A stretch of 64,000 nucleotides of DNA from Haloplanus sp. CK5-1 (GTDB lineage: Archaea > Halobacteriota > Halobacteria > Halobacteriales > Haloferacaceae), in contig NZ_CP147505.1 in the NCBI RefSeq assembly GCF_037201915.1, forward strand, positions 2,790,001 to 2,854,000, written 5' to 3'. Positions 1 to 8,980 of this stretch are shown piece by piece. The notes under the pieces were generated by a model that saw only the letters and a program-made list of their open reading frames with translations, had not been told where the DNA came from and made no database searches. Positions within the stretch are counted from its first letter, which is position 1, and the number at the start of each line of letters is the position of its first letter. A program made the translations under genes and the position numbers.

Positions 1-530
1 CCGACGGTCTCGACCTCGACGGTCGGGCGTTCCTCCACTCCTACGACTGGACGACCGATCCGGACGGCGACGCTCTCGAAGCGATCCTGACCGGGCCGTT
101 GATCGTCACCCAGTGGATCAACGCCCAGTACTACTTCGCGACGGTCGACAACGCGGCCTACGGGAGCGGCTCGAAGGTGACCCAGAACCCCGTCGGGAAC
201 GTCGGCGTCTACCAGGGGAACGGCGGCGACCTGTTGACCGGACTCCCGCTCCAGTCGCTGATGAGCGCCGACGGCGAGCCGTACCACCAGCCGCTCCGCC
301 TCTCGACGGTCGTCCACGCGCCGACCGACCGTGTGACCGAGGTGCTGGCCGACCACGAGGACGTGGCCGGGCTGCTGGACGACGGCTGGCTGTCGCTGAC
401 CGTCGTCGACCCGCAACGGGACGACCGCGCGTTCCACTACGATGGCGGCCTCGAGTGGACGCCGGCGTCGGGTCGCCGCGAGGCCGCTGTGTCCGAACCG
501 GAATCGGAGCCCGCGGTCGCGGACGACTGA
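1..530 (+). CDS. dabA: DabA-like inorganic carbon transporter subunit, C-terminal part
   Basis: The gene enters from the left edge, so only about the last 175 residues are visible. They contain the block [12 protein letters not shown], then [15 protein letters not shown] and [17 protein letters not shown], followed by GLPLQSL. These are landmarks of the DUF2309/UPF0753 family. DabA proteins of this family pair with a membrane NADH-dehydrogenase-like DabB to take up dissolved inorganic carbon as bicarbonate. The tail after about residue 150 is acidic, as expected for a haloarchaeal cytoplasmic protein. A dabB gene would be expected just upstream, outside the window. Family assignment is strong; the transport role here is inferred from the family. 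Confidence 0.85.
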   Translation, partial: DGLDLDGRAFLHSYDWTTDPDGDALEAILTGPLIVTQWINAQYYFATVDNAAYGSGSKVTQNPVGNVGVYQGNGGDLLTGLPLQSLMSADGEPYHQPLRLSTVVHAPTDRVTEVLADHEDVAGLLDDGWLSLTVVDPQRDDRAFHYDGGLEWTPASGRREAAVSEPESEPAVADD

Positions 531-574
531 CCGGTAACGGTACTTTCATGTCGGCCACGCGCCGATTCCTGTGC

Positions 575-1324
575 GTGCCCTCCACACTCGACCTCTCCCA
601 GACGTTTCGGTACGCGTTCGGTCGTATCGCCACTCGAAACGGTCTCCTCTTGGTCGCCGCCTACGTGTTCGTCCAACTCCTCAGTCAGGCGACCACCCAG
701 TCGCTGGCCGCACGGCTCACGGCCGACCGGCTTCCCGCCGACGCTGTCGGGAGCCTGTATCCGCTCGCCGTCGACCTTCCCGTGGCCGTCAGCGGCGGCC
801 TCACCGTGGTCCTGTTCCTCTGTGGCACCGTCCTCGGCGTCCTGACCGTGCGCGCGTTCCACCGCGACCTCGAGGCCTTCCCGACGGCCGACCACACCCG
901 TCGACTCGCCCGGACGACCGTCGTCGCGCTCGTCGTGTCGCTGATCGTGTTCCTCGCGATCGTGGTCGGGACGTTCCTGTTCGTCTTCCCGGGGATCTTC
1001 CTCGCGGTGAGCCTGGTGTTCGCCGTCCTCGTGGTCGCCGTCGAGGATGCGGGCGTGATCGAATCGCTCAAGCGGAGTTGGGCGCTCGCGTCGGGCAACC
1101 GCATCCGTCTGTTCGCCATCGGGTTCGTCCTCGTCGTCGCGAGCGGGATCGTCGGCTTCGTCTTCAGCGCCATCGGAGCCGTCGCTCCCCTCGTCGGCGA
1201 GGTCACCGGTGCGGTCGCGACGGGTGTGATCGGTATCTTCGGGATCGGACTCGTCGTCGGCGCGTACCGTCAGATCGCGCCGGCGACGGCCGACGCGGTC
1301 GATCCCACGTCGACGGCGCTCTGA
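575..1324 (+). CDS. haloarchaeal polytopic membrane protein (unknown function)
   Basis: About 249 residues with a short cytosolic start (STLDLSQTFRYAFGR) and roughly six hydrophobic segments. A glycine-rich stretch (FLFVFPGIFLAVSL) is followed by an EDAGVIESLKRSWALASG loop. That loop, reading 'x-ES-x-K-S-W-x-L-x-G', is typical of small membrane proteins resembling the glycerophosphodiesterase membrane domain. I chose the GTG at 575 because a TATA-like TACTTT sits about 30 bases upstream, fitting leaderless transcription. An in-frame ATG at 548 is the alternative. It lies 44 bases after the dabA-like gene. Function unknown. Confidence 0.65.
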   Translation: MPSTLDLSQTFRYAFGRIATRNGLLLVAAYVFVQLLSQATTQSLAARLTADRLPADAVGSLYPLAVDLPVAVSGGLTVVLFLCGTVLGVLTVRAFHRDLEAFPTADHTRRLARTTVVALVVSLIVFLAIVVGTFLFVFPGIFLAVSLVFAVLVVAVEDAGVIESLKRSWALASGNRIRLFAIGFVLVVASGIVGFVFSAIGAVAPLVGEVTGAVATGVIGIFGIGLVVGAYRQIAPATADAVDPTSTAL

Positions 1325-1331
1325 TCCGACC

Positions 1332-2231
1332 GTGTCACGGCACACGCGCGGCTCGCTCCGCCCCGCGGCCACCGAGTTCGTCGTGGTCGCGGCCGTGTTG
1401 GTCGTGCTGTACCTGTGGCAGCGGCTCCTCCGTCTCGCCTCGTCGGTCGCGTTCGGATCGCTCCCGGTCGCCGGCGGCGTGTCCGGCGCGCTCTTTCTCG
1501 CCGGGGTAGTCGCCATCATCGGCGGGTACGCCAGGGTTCGGCACGTCGACTGCGGGTTGAGGCCCCCGACCGCCGGCGACCTCCCGTGGATCGGTGTCGC
1601 GGCGGGTTCGCCGCTCGGTCTCGTCACGCTCACGGCGCTCGTGTCCCGGGCGACCGGCGTCCGGTACGGCTCGCTGACGGGGACGGCCGTCGCCGCCGAC
1701 CCGCCGCTGGTTCCGGTGGTGACCGTCGCCGGCCTCGGCCTCCTCGTCGGTATCCCGTCGCTCGTGGTGGTGTGTCAGGTGCTCGTCCAGGGGAGCTTCG
1801 CTCGCGTCGTCGATGGCGACGCTGTCGTCGTCCCGACGACGGCCGTGACCGGGTTCGTGACCGTGAGCGACACCGGCGGATTGGCCGCCATCCCCGGCCT
1901 CGGGCGGCTCGGTGGCGTCGTCGTGTTCGCGGTCCTCCTCGGCGGTGCAGCGCTGGCGAACGAACGCATCGACCCCCACCGTCGCGGGCTCCGAGTGCTG
2001 GCGTACCTCCCGGTGGCGGCGCTCGTGGCGCTCGCCGTCGGGTCGGGCGTCGCTGGCCTCGGGTCCGTCGCGGCCGGGCTGTTCGCGGCGACCCAGTTCG
2101 TGACTCTGGGGGTCGCCGCGTACGCCTACGCCCGTACTGGTTCCCTCCTCGTCCCGGCGTTCGCGTACGCGGCACTGCTGTCGGCGAACCGTGTCGTCGT
2201 GGTCGCCTTCGAGGCGGGGGCGGGACTGTGA
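1332..2231 (+). CDS. CPBP-like (Abi/CAAX protease-type) membrane protein with degenerate active site
   Basis: A GTG-started protein of 299 residues with about eight membrane segments. Its layout matches CPBP-family intramembrane glutamic endopeptidases: a central helix with QVLVQGSFAR and a last helix with LLSANRVVV. In active CPBP proteases the first motif is EExxxR; here the two glutamates read Cys-Gln and the arginine reads Gln, so catalysis looks lost. It starts 7 bases after the preceding membrane-protein gene and is probably cotranscribed. Family assignment is tentative because it rests on motif position and topology only. Confidence 0.5.
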   Translation: MSRHTRGSLRPAATEFVVVAAVLVVLYLWQRLLRLASSVAFGSLPVAGGVSGALFLAGVVAIIGGYARVRHVDCGLRPPTAGDLPWIGVAAGSPLGLVTLTALVSRATGVRYGSLTGTAVAADPPLVPVVTVAGLGLLVGIPSLVVVCQVLVQGSFARVVDGDAVVVPTTAVTGFVTVSDTGGLAAIPGLGRLGGVVVFAVLLGGAALANERIDPHRRGLRVLAYLPVAALVALAVGSGVAGLGSVAAGLFAATQFVTLGVAAYAYARTGSLLVPAFAYAALLSANRVVVVAFEAGAGL

Positions 2232-2275
2232 CCGCTCCCCGAGTGGCGATCATCGGTTGTGGCTGACGGGGGACT

Positions 2276-2550
2276 TCACCCGCTCGGGTGGTCGTTGAAG
2301 CGGTCGAGGATCGCCCGGTAGGGCGCGTTCCGCGTCCACCGGCGCGGGTGGCCATCTCCTCGCCGATCCGCTCGTCCGCGACCCGTTCTGTCGCCGCCGA
2401 CGCGAAGATCAGGTCGGTCTCCCGGACTTCGGTCGTGAAGAAGTCGATGGCCGCCACGTCGCCGTGGGTGTCGCCGATGGCGATCCGGTCGCCAACCCCG
2501 TCGGGTCATCGGTGACGATGTACAGCCGCCCACGAGCGAGAGATGGACGC
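2276..2550 (-). pseudogene. decayed gene fragment downstream of the CBS gene
   Basis: On the minus strand, well-formed haloarchaeal coding sequence is spread over different frames. RLYIVTDDPTG is in one, GDRIAIGDTHGDVAAIDFF running on to ASAATERVADERIGEEMAT is in a second, and YRAILDRFNDHPSG with a TGA stop is in a third. No single frame covers the stretch, so at least two frameshifts separate the pieces. The product is not recognised. It lies immediately downstream of the CBS-domain gene on the same strand. Sequencing error cannot be excluded. Confidence 0.4.
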
Positions 2551-2790
2551 TCACTCGGCCGATACTGGCCCCTGACTCCCCTCCAGCGAGAGCGTTTCGC
2601 CCGTCCAGTCGATCTCGAGTCGGTGACGCGAGAGGTACGGCAGGAGGTCGTCGCGAACGACGAGGCCGACGTACGTTCCGTCGTCGTCGACGACCGGGAG
2701 GCGGCTCACGCCGTCGTCGCGCATCCTGTCCGCCGCGAGGCCGACCGGTGCCACGTCGGCCATCACTGACGAAACAGGGAAGTCGATCAT
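2551..2790 (-). CDS. single CBS-domain protein
   Basis: A 79-residue protein made of essentially one CBS motif: VSSVMADVAPVGLAADRMR, then SRLPVVDDDGTYVGLVVRDD, then a short acidic tail. CBS domains usually work as pairs that bind adenosyl ligands, so this one should dimerise or be a remnant of a longer protein. The AT-rich stretch 2791-2850 just upstream is its likely promoter. A decayed coding region follows directly after its stop. The specific role is unknown. Confidence 0.6.
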   Translation of the reverse strand: MIDFPVSSVMADVAPVGLAADRMRDDGVSRLPVVDDDGTYVGLVVRDDLLPYLSRHRLEIDWTGETLSLEGSQGPVSAE

Positions 2791-2885
2791 ATGGTGATAT
2801 TATTCCATATACAATTAATTATTTCGGGGGAATACCTCCGTATCTGCTACGTGTATGCAGAAATAGATGAGAACTGGAATTTCGG

Positions 2886-3020
2886 ATGTGTGCTCAGAGC
2901 GGCGGGCTCAACGCAGCGCGGTGGGACCTCGGATACCTCTTCGGGGCGTTCCGACTCCTCGGTGGCGGGTTCGTCGTCGCCGGCCTCGGACTCGTCGCGT
3001 GGCGTCGACACTGCCGGTGA
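2886..3020 (+). CDS. small membrane protein (44 aa)
   Basis: A short reading frame with ATG start and TGA stop encodes MCAQSGGLNAARWDLGYLFG followed by one hydrophobic helix (GGGFVVAGLGLVAW) and a basic end (RRHCR). Codons end almost entirely in G or C, as in neighbouring genes, and an A/T-rich AGAAATAG lies about 27 bases upstream, where a TATA element is expected. It ends 2 bases before the convergent MFS gene. This looks like a real small single-span protein, but no family was recognised. Confidence 0.45.
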   Translation: MCAQSGGLNAARWDLGYLFGAFRLLGGGFVVAGLGLVAWRRHCR

Positions 3021-3021
3021 G

Positions 3022-4323
3022 TCAGTCCACCGTCGGTCGACTGCCCGAGCGCGACTCGCGGCGGTGGAGCACCACCGCGGCGACGGTGGCGACGACGCCG
3101 GCCAGCGTCGCGATACCGAACGCGACCCGGTAGCCGAAGACGGTGTACACGCGCGCACCGTTGATCATCTCGCCGGTCCAGTACGCGTCGAGGACGGCCC
3201 CCATGACCCCCGGGAGGACCGCCGCCCCGAAGTAGCCGACGCCGTTGACGACGCCCGTGATAGTTCCGGCGACCCTCGGTGCGTGGCGCTCCTTCCCGAC
3301 GGTGAACACGAGGGCGACCCCGCCGTTCCCCAGCAACGCGACGAACAGGGCGGCCGCGACGATCGGGAGCGGTGGCACGAACAGGAGTACACCGTACGCG
3401 GCGGTGAAGGCGAGCGCCGTGGCGACGATCAGTTCCGTCCGCCGGCCGAGCCGATCCGAGAGCGCGCCAAGCGCCGGCGAGCCGAGGACGAACCCGACGT
3501 TCCCGACGAGGACGAACGTCGAGGCACGGGCGATGGAGATGCCGTACGTGTCGACGAGGAAGGGAACGCCCCAGAGACCGAGGACGGTGAAGTTCACCCC
3601 GAGGACACAGAACAGCGCGATTCCCATCAGCCACGTCTCGGGCTCGACGACGACGCGCCGGACGTTGGCGAGGGTTTCGGCGGCCGAGGCGACCCGTCTC
3701 TCCTCACCACGGCCGACGTCGACGACCGCCGCCTCCGCGTCGGACGGTTCGTCTCGGACGGCGACGGCGATGGCGACGGTGAGCACGCCGGTCGCCGCCC
3801 CCGCCGCGAGCATCGCCGTCCGCCACCCCACGCGCTGGGTCGCGAGTGCGAGCGGCGTCGTCGCGAGGACCCCCCCGACCCCCGCCGCGGCGACGGTGTA
3901 TCCGGTCATGGTGGCGTACTCGTCGGCGCGAAACCAGTTGGCACAGAAGCGCAGCGTCGAGATGTACAGCACGCTCCCGCCCAGCCCGACGACTGCCCGG
4001 GCGAGGTAGCCGGCGACGAGCGTCTCCGCGACGGCGAAGGCGACGACACCACCGGTCAACACGCCGAGGCCGACGGCTCCGACTCGACGGGGACCGTACC
4101 GGTCGACGATCAGCCCCGCCGGAAGTTGGAGGGGAGCGTAGACGTAGAAGAAGGAGGCGTGTAACAGCCCCAGTTCCGCCCCCGTCGCGTCGAACGCCCG
4201 TGCGAGCGGGTCCGCGAGGACGGCCGTCGTCGTCCGGTGGAAGTTGACGAAGAGGAACCCGCCCGCGAGCAACAGCCACAGTCCCGCACGCCGGCGTCGT
4301 GTCGAGAGCGAGAGCGAGGGCAC
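3022..4323 (-). CDS. major facilitator superfamily transporter
   Basis: A 433-residue protein with twelve predicted membrane helices and the loop 2-3 signature GLIVDRYGPRR of MFS carriers; a second copy of the loop motif (GALSDRLGRR) lies in the C-terminal half. The N-terminal helix FLFVNFHRTTTAVLADPLAR resembles transporters of the nitrate/hexuronate-like branch, but the substrate cannot be told from sequence. The start is GTG; a TATA-like CTTTTGTTTC on the minus strand around 4340-4352 sits about 25 bases upstream, supporting it. Confidence 0.8.
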   Translation of the reverse strand: MPSLSLSTRRRRAGLWLLLAGGFLFVNFHRTTTAVLADPLARAFDATGAELGLLHASFFYVYAPLQLPAGLIVDRYGPRRVGAVGLGVLTGGVVAFAVAETLVAGYLARAVVGLGGSVLYISTLRFCANWFRADEYATMTGYTVAAAGVGGVLATTPLALATQRVGWRTAMLAAGAATGVLTVAIAVAVRDEPSDAEAAVVDVGRGEERRVASAAETLANVRRVVVEPETWLMGIALFCVLGVNFTVLGLWGVPFLVDTYGISIARASTFVLVGNVGFVLGSPALGALSDRLGRRTELIVATALAFTAAYGVLLFVPPLPIVAAALFVALLGNGGVALVFTVGKERHAPRVAGTITGVVNGVGYFGAAVLPGVMGAVLDAYWTGEMINGARVYTVFGYRVAFGIATLAGVVATVAAVVLHRRESRSGSRPTVD

Positions 4324-4374
4324 GTCACCCTCTCCGCGATTCGAAACAAAAGAGGGTCCGGTTTCGCGGTCGGC

Positions 4375-6645
4375 CTAGTGGAAGGTCCGACTCGAATCGG
4401 CGCCGTTCGCCGGGGTCGCTTCCTCGGTGGAGAACCGCTGTTCGATCTCGCGGTAGCGCTCGCGGATCTCCTCGGTCACGCTCGCGACGACCTCGTCGAG
4501 CGCCCGCTCGAAGTGGTCCATCGTGATCCGGACGTTCCCCAGCGACTCGCCGATCTCGTCGGGCGAGACGCTGTTGATGAACTCCCGGGAGGCGGCCATC
4601 GAGGCTTCGCGGCAGACCGCCTCGATATCCGCGCCGACGTAGTTCTCCGTCCGCCGCGCGAGGCGGTCGAGGTCGACGTCGTCCGCCAGCGGCTTGTCGC
4701 GGGTGTGGACCTCGAAGATGGCCCGGCGCGCCGTCTCGTCGGGCACGGGCACGTGGACGTGTCGGTCCAGCCGCCCCGGACGCAGGAGCGCCGAGTCGAT
4801 GAGGTCCGGCCGGTTCGAGGTGGCGATCACGACCACGTCCTCCAGGGTCTCCAGCCCGTCGAGTTCGGTCAGGAGTTGGGAGACGACGCGCTCGGAGACG
4901 CCGGAGTCACCGGTGTTCTGTCCCCGCTCGGTCGCGATGGCGTCGATCTCGTCGAAGAAGATCACGGTCGGGGCGTTCTCGCGAGCCTTGCTGAAGATCT
5001 CGCGGACGCCCTTCTCGCTCTCCCCGACGTACTTGTCGAGCAACTCGGGTCCTTTCACCGAGATGAAGTTGGATTCGGCTTCGTTGGCGACGGCCTTCGC
5101 CAGGAGGGTCTTCCCCGTCCCCGGCGGGCCGTACATGAGCACGCCCTTCGCGGACTCCATGTCCATGGCCTCGAACACCTCGGGGTAGTCCAGCGGCCAC
5201 TGGATCGTCTCGCGGAGGCGCTCTTTGGTGTCCTCGAGGCCGCCGACGTCGGCCCAGGTGACGTCGGGCACCTCGACGAACACCTCCCGGAGCGCGGAGG
5301 GTTCGATACCCTTCATCGCCTCCTGGAAGTCGTTCTGGTCGACCTCGAGGGATTCGAGGATCTCGGCGTCGATCTCCTCCTCTTCGAGGTCGATCTGCGG
5401 GCGAATGCGCCGGAGGGCGCTCATCGCGGCCTCCTTCGCGAGGCTCTCCAAGTCCGCGCCGACGTAGCCGTGGGTGGAGTCGGCGAACCCTTCGACGTCG
5501 ACGTCGTCCGCGAGGGGCATGTTGCGGGTGTGGACCTGCAGGATCTCGCGGCGGCCGTCGCGGTCCGGGACGCCGATCTCGATCTCGCGGTCGAACCGGC
5601 CGCCACGCCGCAGCGCGGGGTCGATGGCGTCGACCCGGTTGGTCGCGCCGATCACGACGACTTCGCCGCGGTCCTCGAGGCCGTCCATGAGGCTCAGGAG
5701 TTGTGCGACGACACGCCGCTCGACGTCGCCGCCCGCCTCGCCGCGCTCGGGGGCGATGGAGTCGATCTCGTCGATGAAGACGATCGCCGGGGCCTCCTCC
5801 TCGGCCTCCTCGAACACCTCGCGGAGTTGCTCCTCGCTCTCGCCGTAGTACTTCGACATGATCTCCGGGCCGCTGATGTTGTGGAAGGAGGCGTCGATCT
5901 CGTTGGCGACGGCCTTCGCGATCAGCGTCTTACCCGTGCCCGGCGGCCCGTGCAGGAGCACGCCCTTCGGCGGGTCGATCCCCAGCCGTCGGAACAGCTC
6001 CGGGTGGCGCATCGGCAGTTCGATCATCTCGCGAACCTGTTCGAGTTCGCGGTCGAGGCCGCCGATGTCCTCGTAGGTCACGTCGGGCGTGTCGCCGTGG
6101 GCCTCGCCCTCCGTCTCCTCGCGGATCTGCTCGGCGGGCTTCTCGCTGACGGCGATCTCCGTCGAATCGGTGACGACGACCGTCCCCGATGGGTCGGTGT
6201 CGGCTACCTTCATCGGGAGCGCCTTGCTCTGGCGACCGCCCATGAACCCGAACCCGAAGGGGACTCGCAGGGTCTGTCCCTTCGTGATCGGCTTGTCCGT
6301 GAGTTTGTCGCGGAGGTAGTGGCCGATGTCGCCTCGGATGCCGATCTGCTGGGGGAGCGCGACCGTCACGCGCTCGGCGGCCTTCACCTCGGCCTTCTCG
6401 ACCTCGACGCGGTCGTCGATGCCCACGTCCGCCTGCTGGCGGAGTTGGCCGTCGATACGGATCACGCCCGTGCCCTGATCCTCGGGGAGGCCGGGCCAGA
6501 CGCGAGCGATCGCGGTGCCCTCCCGCCCCTCGATCCGGACGTAGTCGCCGACCTCGAGACCCATTTCGGCGGCGGCCGCGCGGTCGATGGCGGCCAGTCC
6601 CCGCCCGGCGTCCTTCTGTTTCAGGGGTTTGACGGTGAGCTTCAT
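4375..6645 (-). CDS. cdc48: Cdc48/p97-type AAA+ ATPase
   Basis: A 756-residue unfoldase with the complete Cdc48 layout: a double-psi barrel N domain (about 1-180) and two AAA modules. Each has GPPGTGKT (Walker A at 233-240 and 506-513) and an acidic Walker B (IDEID near 291; FFDEID in the second). Archaeal Cdc48 extracts and unfolds proteins for the proteasome. The start [14 protein letters not shown] is the usual haloarchaeal one, and its ATG overlaps the TGA of the upstream small gene by ATGA-type coupling. The Ser-rich C terminus (SSRTFH) lacks the HbYX proteasome-docking motif. Confidence 0.96.
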   Translation of the reverse strand: MKLTVKPLKQKDAGRGLAAIDRAAAAEMGLEVGDYVRIEGREGTAIARVWPGLPEDQGTGVIRIDGQLRQQADVGIDDRVEVEKAEVKAAERVTVALPQQIGIRGDIGHYLRDKLTDKPITKGQTLRVPFGFGFMGGRQSKALPMKVADTDPSGTVVVTDSTEIAVSEKPAEQIREETEGEAHGDTPDVTYEDIGGLDRELEQVREMIELPMRHPELFRRLGIDPPKGVLLHGPPGTGKTLIAKAVANEIDASFHNISGPEIMSKYYGESEEQLREVFEEAEEEAPAIVFIDEIDSIAPERGEAGGDVERRVVAQLLSLMDGLEDRGEVVVIGATNRVDAIDPALRRGGRFDREIEIGVPDRDGRREILQVHTRNMPLADDVDVEGFADSTHGYVGADLESLAKEAAMSALRRIRPQIDLEEEEIDAEILESLEVDQNDFQEAMKGIEPSALREVFVEVPDVTWADVGGLEDTKERLRETIQWPLDYPEVFEAMDMESAKGVLMYGPPGTGKTLLAKAVANEAESNFISVKGPELLDKYVGESEKGVREIFSKARENAPTVIFFDEIDAIATERGQNTGDSGVSERVVSQLLTELDGLETLEDVVVIATSNRPDLIDSALLRPGRLDRHVHVPVPDETARRAIFEVHTRDKPLADDVDLDRLARRTENYVGADIEAVCREASMAASREFINSVSPDEIGESLGNVRITMDHFERALDEVVASVTEEIRERYREIEQRFSTEEATPANGADSSRTFH

Positions 6646-6872
6646 TCGCCGCGCACCTCCAGCACACCGTTGTTCGTGTCGACGCGCTCGACCGATCCGG
6701 GGAGGTCCAGTTCGGCCTCGGTCTCCCCGTCGACGACCACGATGGCCGTCCCGTCGACGATGTCGACGTCCAAGTGGTCGCCGCCGACGTCGGCCGCCAT
6801 CACCCACTCGTCCTCGTAGTCGTACCGCCGCACGAACGTCTCGGATTCTCCGGCGTATTGCTGATTCACCAT
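6642..6872 (-). CDS. small Hsp20-like partner of Cdc48 (DUF7127-type)
   Basis: A 76-residue protein (start [20 protein letters not shown]) with alternating beta-strand pattern and a closing [17 protein letters not shown]. This resembles the end of an Hsp20/alpha-crystallin fold and the short DUF7127 family. Its stop codon overlaps the Cdc48 start, so the two are translationally coupled and probably act together. A TATA box about 36 bases upstream makes the ATG at 6872 more likely than the one at 6890, which would lie ahead of the predicted transcript start. The function is inferred only from gene coupling. Confidence 0.65.
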   Translation of the reverse strand: MVNQQYAGESETFVRRYDYEDEWVMAADVGGDHLDVDIVDGTAIVVVDGETEAELDLPGSVERVDTNNGVLEVRGE

Positions 6873-6902
6873 GATACTTCTTAACTCCAAGTTAGTTACC
6901 TA

Positions 6903-6912
6903 GATATATAAA
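6903..6912 (-). promoter_or_regulatory. TATA box for the DUF7127-cdc48 operon
   Basis: On the minus strand this reads TTTATATATC, a strong archaeal TATA element in an otherwise G+C-rich context, about 35 bases before the start codon of the small coupled gene. Confidence 0.65.
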
Positions 6913-7028
6913 GATTTCGTAGGACAATCGCAATACAGCGTCGGGAGAAGAGAATTAGAATGCACTTGCGGTTCACATGTACTCCCCGCGGGAGGCGGCT
7001 TTATCAGTCTGCCCCGGTAATCGGTCGT

Positions 7029-7808
7029 ATGGAGACAGTCACACACCACGGCCGGGAGACGGCTTACCGTCGCTTCGACCCGGGTGGCGACGGGGAGCCA
7101 CTCCTCTTGATCCACGGAAGCGGTGGTTCGCACGTCGTCTGGAGCGCACAGACTCCCCTCGCCGCCGACCGTCCGGTGATCGCTCTGGATCTGAGCGGGC
7201 ACGGCGAGAGCGAGGACGTGGACGCCAGTCCGGGCTACGAGACGCTGTCGGCCTACGTCGACGACACCCTCGCCGTCGCCCGCGCGACCGACGCGCGCTT
7301 CCTGTGTGGGCACTCGATGGGCGGTGCGGTCGTCCTCTCCCTGCTGATCGAGCGCGACGCCGACCCCGGCGGCGTGGTCCTCGCCGGAACGGGCGCGCGA
7401 CTGGCCGTCCTCGACGACCTCCTCCGGTGGCTCCGCTCGGACTTCGAGCGGGCGGTCGAGTTCCTCAACGGTCCCGACCGGCTCTTTCACGACCCCGACG
7501 ACCGGCTCCTGTCGGCCGCCAGCGAGGCACTCCACGAGACGGGACGGGCCGTCACCCACCGCGACTTCCGGACCTGCCACACGTTCGACGTGCGCGAGCG
7601 ACTGGACGAGGTCGACGTCCCCGCGCTGGCGGTCGTGGGCGAACACGACGCGCTCACGCCGCCGTGGTACCACGAGGCCCTCGCCGAAGGTATCCCGGAC
7701 GCGGAGTGGACGACCGTCGACGACGCGGCCCACCTCGCCATGCTCGAACGGCCCGAGGCGTTCAACGCGGCAGTGTCCACGTTCCTCGACGGAATCGCCA
7801 CGCATTAG
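7029..7808 (+). CDS. alpha/beta-fold hydrolase
   Basis: A 259-residue hydrolase with the full catalytic triad visible: nucleophile Ser96 in GHSMGG, Asp207 in GEHDALTP and His235 in DDAAHLAMLE. The oxyanion-hole strand is LLIHGSGGSHVVW. This is the pattern of the esterase/haloperoxidase branch (BioH/RutD-like), but the substrate is unknown. The start METVTHHG was preferred to upstream in-frame codons because the fold begins there. It stands alone between the cdc48 operon and a small membrane-protein gene. Confidence 0.85.
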   Translation: METVTHHGRETAYRRFDPGGDGEPLLLIHGSGGSHVVWSAQTPLAADRPVIALDLSGHGESEDVDASPGYETLSAYVDDTLAVARATDARFLCGHSMGGAVVLSLLIERDADPGGVVLAGTGARLAVLDDLLRWLRSDFERAVEFLNGPDRLFHDPDDRLLSAASEALHETGRAVTHRDFRTCHTFDVRERLDEVDVPALAVVGEHDALTPPWYHEALAEGIPDAEWTTVDDAAHLAMLERPEAFNAAVSTFLDGIATH

Positions 7809-7832
7809 CGCGTCGCCCGCCTATCGAGATGC

Positions 7833-8078
7833 GTGCCACAGCGCGTCGATCGGACCGATCCCGAGGGCGTCGACTTCGGGTGGGTGATGCAGGTGACGTT
7901 CGTCGCGACCATCGTCGTCGGCGCGCCCTTGGTGGCTGCCCTGTCGACGACCACGCCCCTTCCGACGTGGGACGCGCGGGCGGTCTTCGCCGTCCGGGTC
8001 GGCGCACTCGTCTGGTTCGTCACCGCGCTTCTCGCCTACGTGTACGCCCGGCACGCGACGGATGCGGACGCAGACTGA
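7833..8078 (+). CDS. two-helix haloarchaeal membrane protein (DUF5822-like)
   Basis: An 81-residue GTG-started protein: a conserved-looking head PQRVDRTDPEGVDFGWVMQV, two membrane helices (about 19-40 and 50-70), and an acidic tail. The head resembles the haloarchaeal DUF5822 family of unknown function. It lies 24 bases after the hydrolase gene and may share its transcript. Confidence 0.65.
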   Translation: MPQRVDRTDPEGVDFGWVMQVTFVATIVVGAPLVAALSTTTPLPTWDARAVFAVRVGALVWFVTALLAYVYARHATDADAD

Positions 8079-8131
8079 CGTCCCGTCCCCGAGGCCGGAA
8101 CCTCTTTGCCACGGACACGACACCACTCCGT

Positions 8132-8980
8132 ATGATCGACGAGACCATCGAGGAAATCCGCCGGATGGAGACACACAGTTCGTCGGTGGTCGCGGTCAAG
8201 GCCACGGCCGCGCTGGGCGAACTGCTCGATCGCGAGTATCGGAACGTCGAGGAGTACGAACGCGACCTCGAACGCAACGCCGGAGCGCTCCGGCGGGCCA
8301 ACCCCTCGCATGCCTCGCTCCACAAGGCGATGCGGGAGGTCGTCGACGCCGTCCTCGAGGCGGCCGACACCGTCGAACAGGCCAAGGCCCTGACCGAGGC
8401 CGAAATCGATCGGGTCACCGAGGACATCGAGACGGGCAAGCGGCGGGCGGCCGACCGCGCGGCCGACACGTTCGAGGACGGCGAGACGTTCCTCACACAC
8501 GACTTCTCCTCGACCGTACTGGAGGCCATCGAGACGGCGGCGGCCGACGGGCGACACCTCACGGCCTACGTCACCGAGGCACGCCCCCGGTATCTCGGCC
8601 GCAAGACTGCCCGACGCCTCGCCGAACTCGACCGGGTCGATCCCCACCTCCTCGTCGACAGCGCCGCCGGCTACGTCCTCGACCGCTGTGACCGCGTGAT
8701 CGTCGGCATGGACTGCATCGTCGAGGACACCCTCTACAACCGAGTCGGCACCTTCCCCCTCGCCGCCGCCGCCGACGTGGTCGGCGTCCCGGTCACCGTC
8801 GTCGGGTCGGGGTCGAAGGTGATCGAGGAGGACTTCGTCTTCGAGAACGAGACGCGGCCGCCGGCCGAGGTGGTTCGCGAACCGATCGAGGGCATCACCG
8901 TCGAGAACCCGGCGTACGACGCGACGCCCGTGTCACTGATCGACGAAGTGGTGACTGACCGCGAGCGCTACGAGCCCTAG
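8132..8980 (+). CDS. IF-2B / ribose-1,5-bisphosphate isomerase family protein
   Basis: A 282-residue protein with a helical N-terminal half and the Rossmann-like IF-2B domain: FSSTVLEAIETA, then AYVTEARPRYLGRKTA, then IVGMDCIVEDTLYNRVGTF, then VVGSGSKV. The family covers eIF2B regulatory subunits, methylthioribose-1-phosphate isomerase and the archaeal ribose-1,5-bisphosphate isomerase of AMP degradation. This one is shorter than typical isomerases, so the reaction is left open. A TATA-like CCTCTTTG sits about 30 bases before the ATG. Its TAG overlaps the stop of the convergent acetyltransferase gene. Confidence 0.75.
   Translation: MIDETIEEIRRMETHSSSVVAVKATAALGELLDREYRNVEEYERDLERNAGALRRANPSHASLHKAMREVVDAVLEAADTVEQAKALTEAEIDRVTEDIETGKRRAADRAADTFEDGETFLTHDFSSTVLEAIETAAADGRHLTAYVTEARPRYLGRKTARRLAELDRVDPHLLVDSAAGYVLDRCDRVIVGMDCIVEDTLYNRVGTFPLAAAADVVGVPVTVVGSGSKVIEEDFVFENETRPPAEVVREPIEGITVENPAYDATPVSLIDEVVTDRERYEP

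Noticed and set aside
437-1633. A 398-codon minus-strand frame over the first membrane-protein genes
   Set aside because: The plus-strand genes show signal, topology and codon bias; the minus frame has only Arg/Asp/Glu-rich low complexity.
4237-6819. An 860-codon open frame on the plus strand
   Set aside because: It mirrors cdc48 on the opposite strand. The apparent acidic composition comes from complementing haloarchaeal codons.
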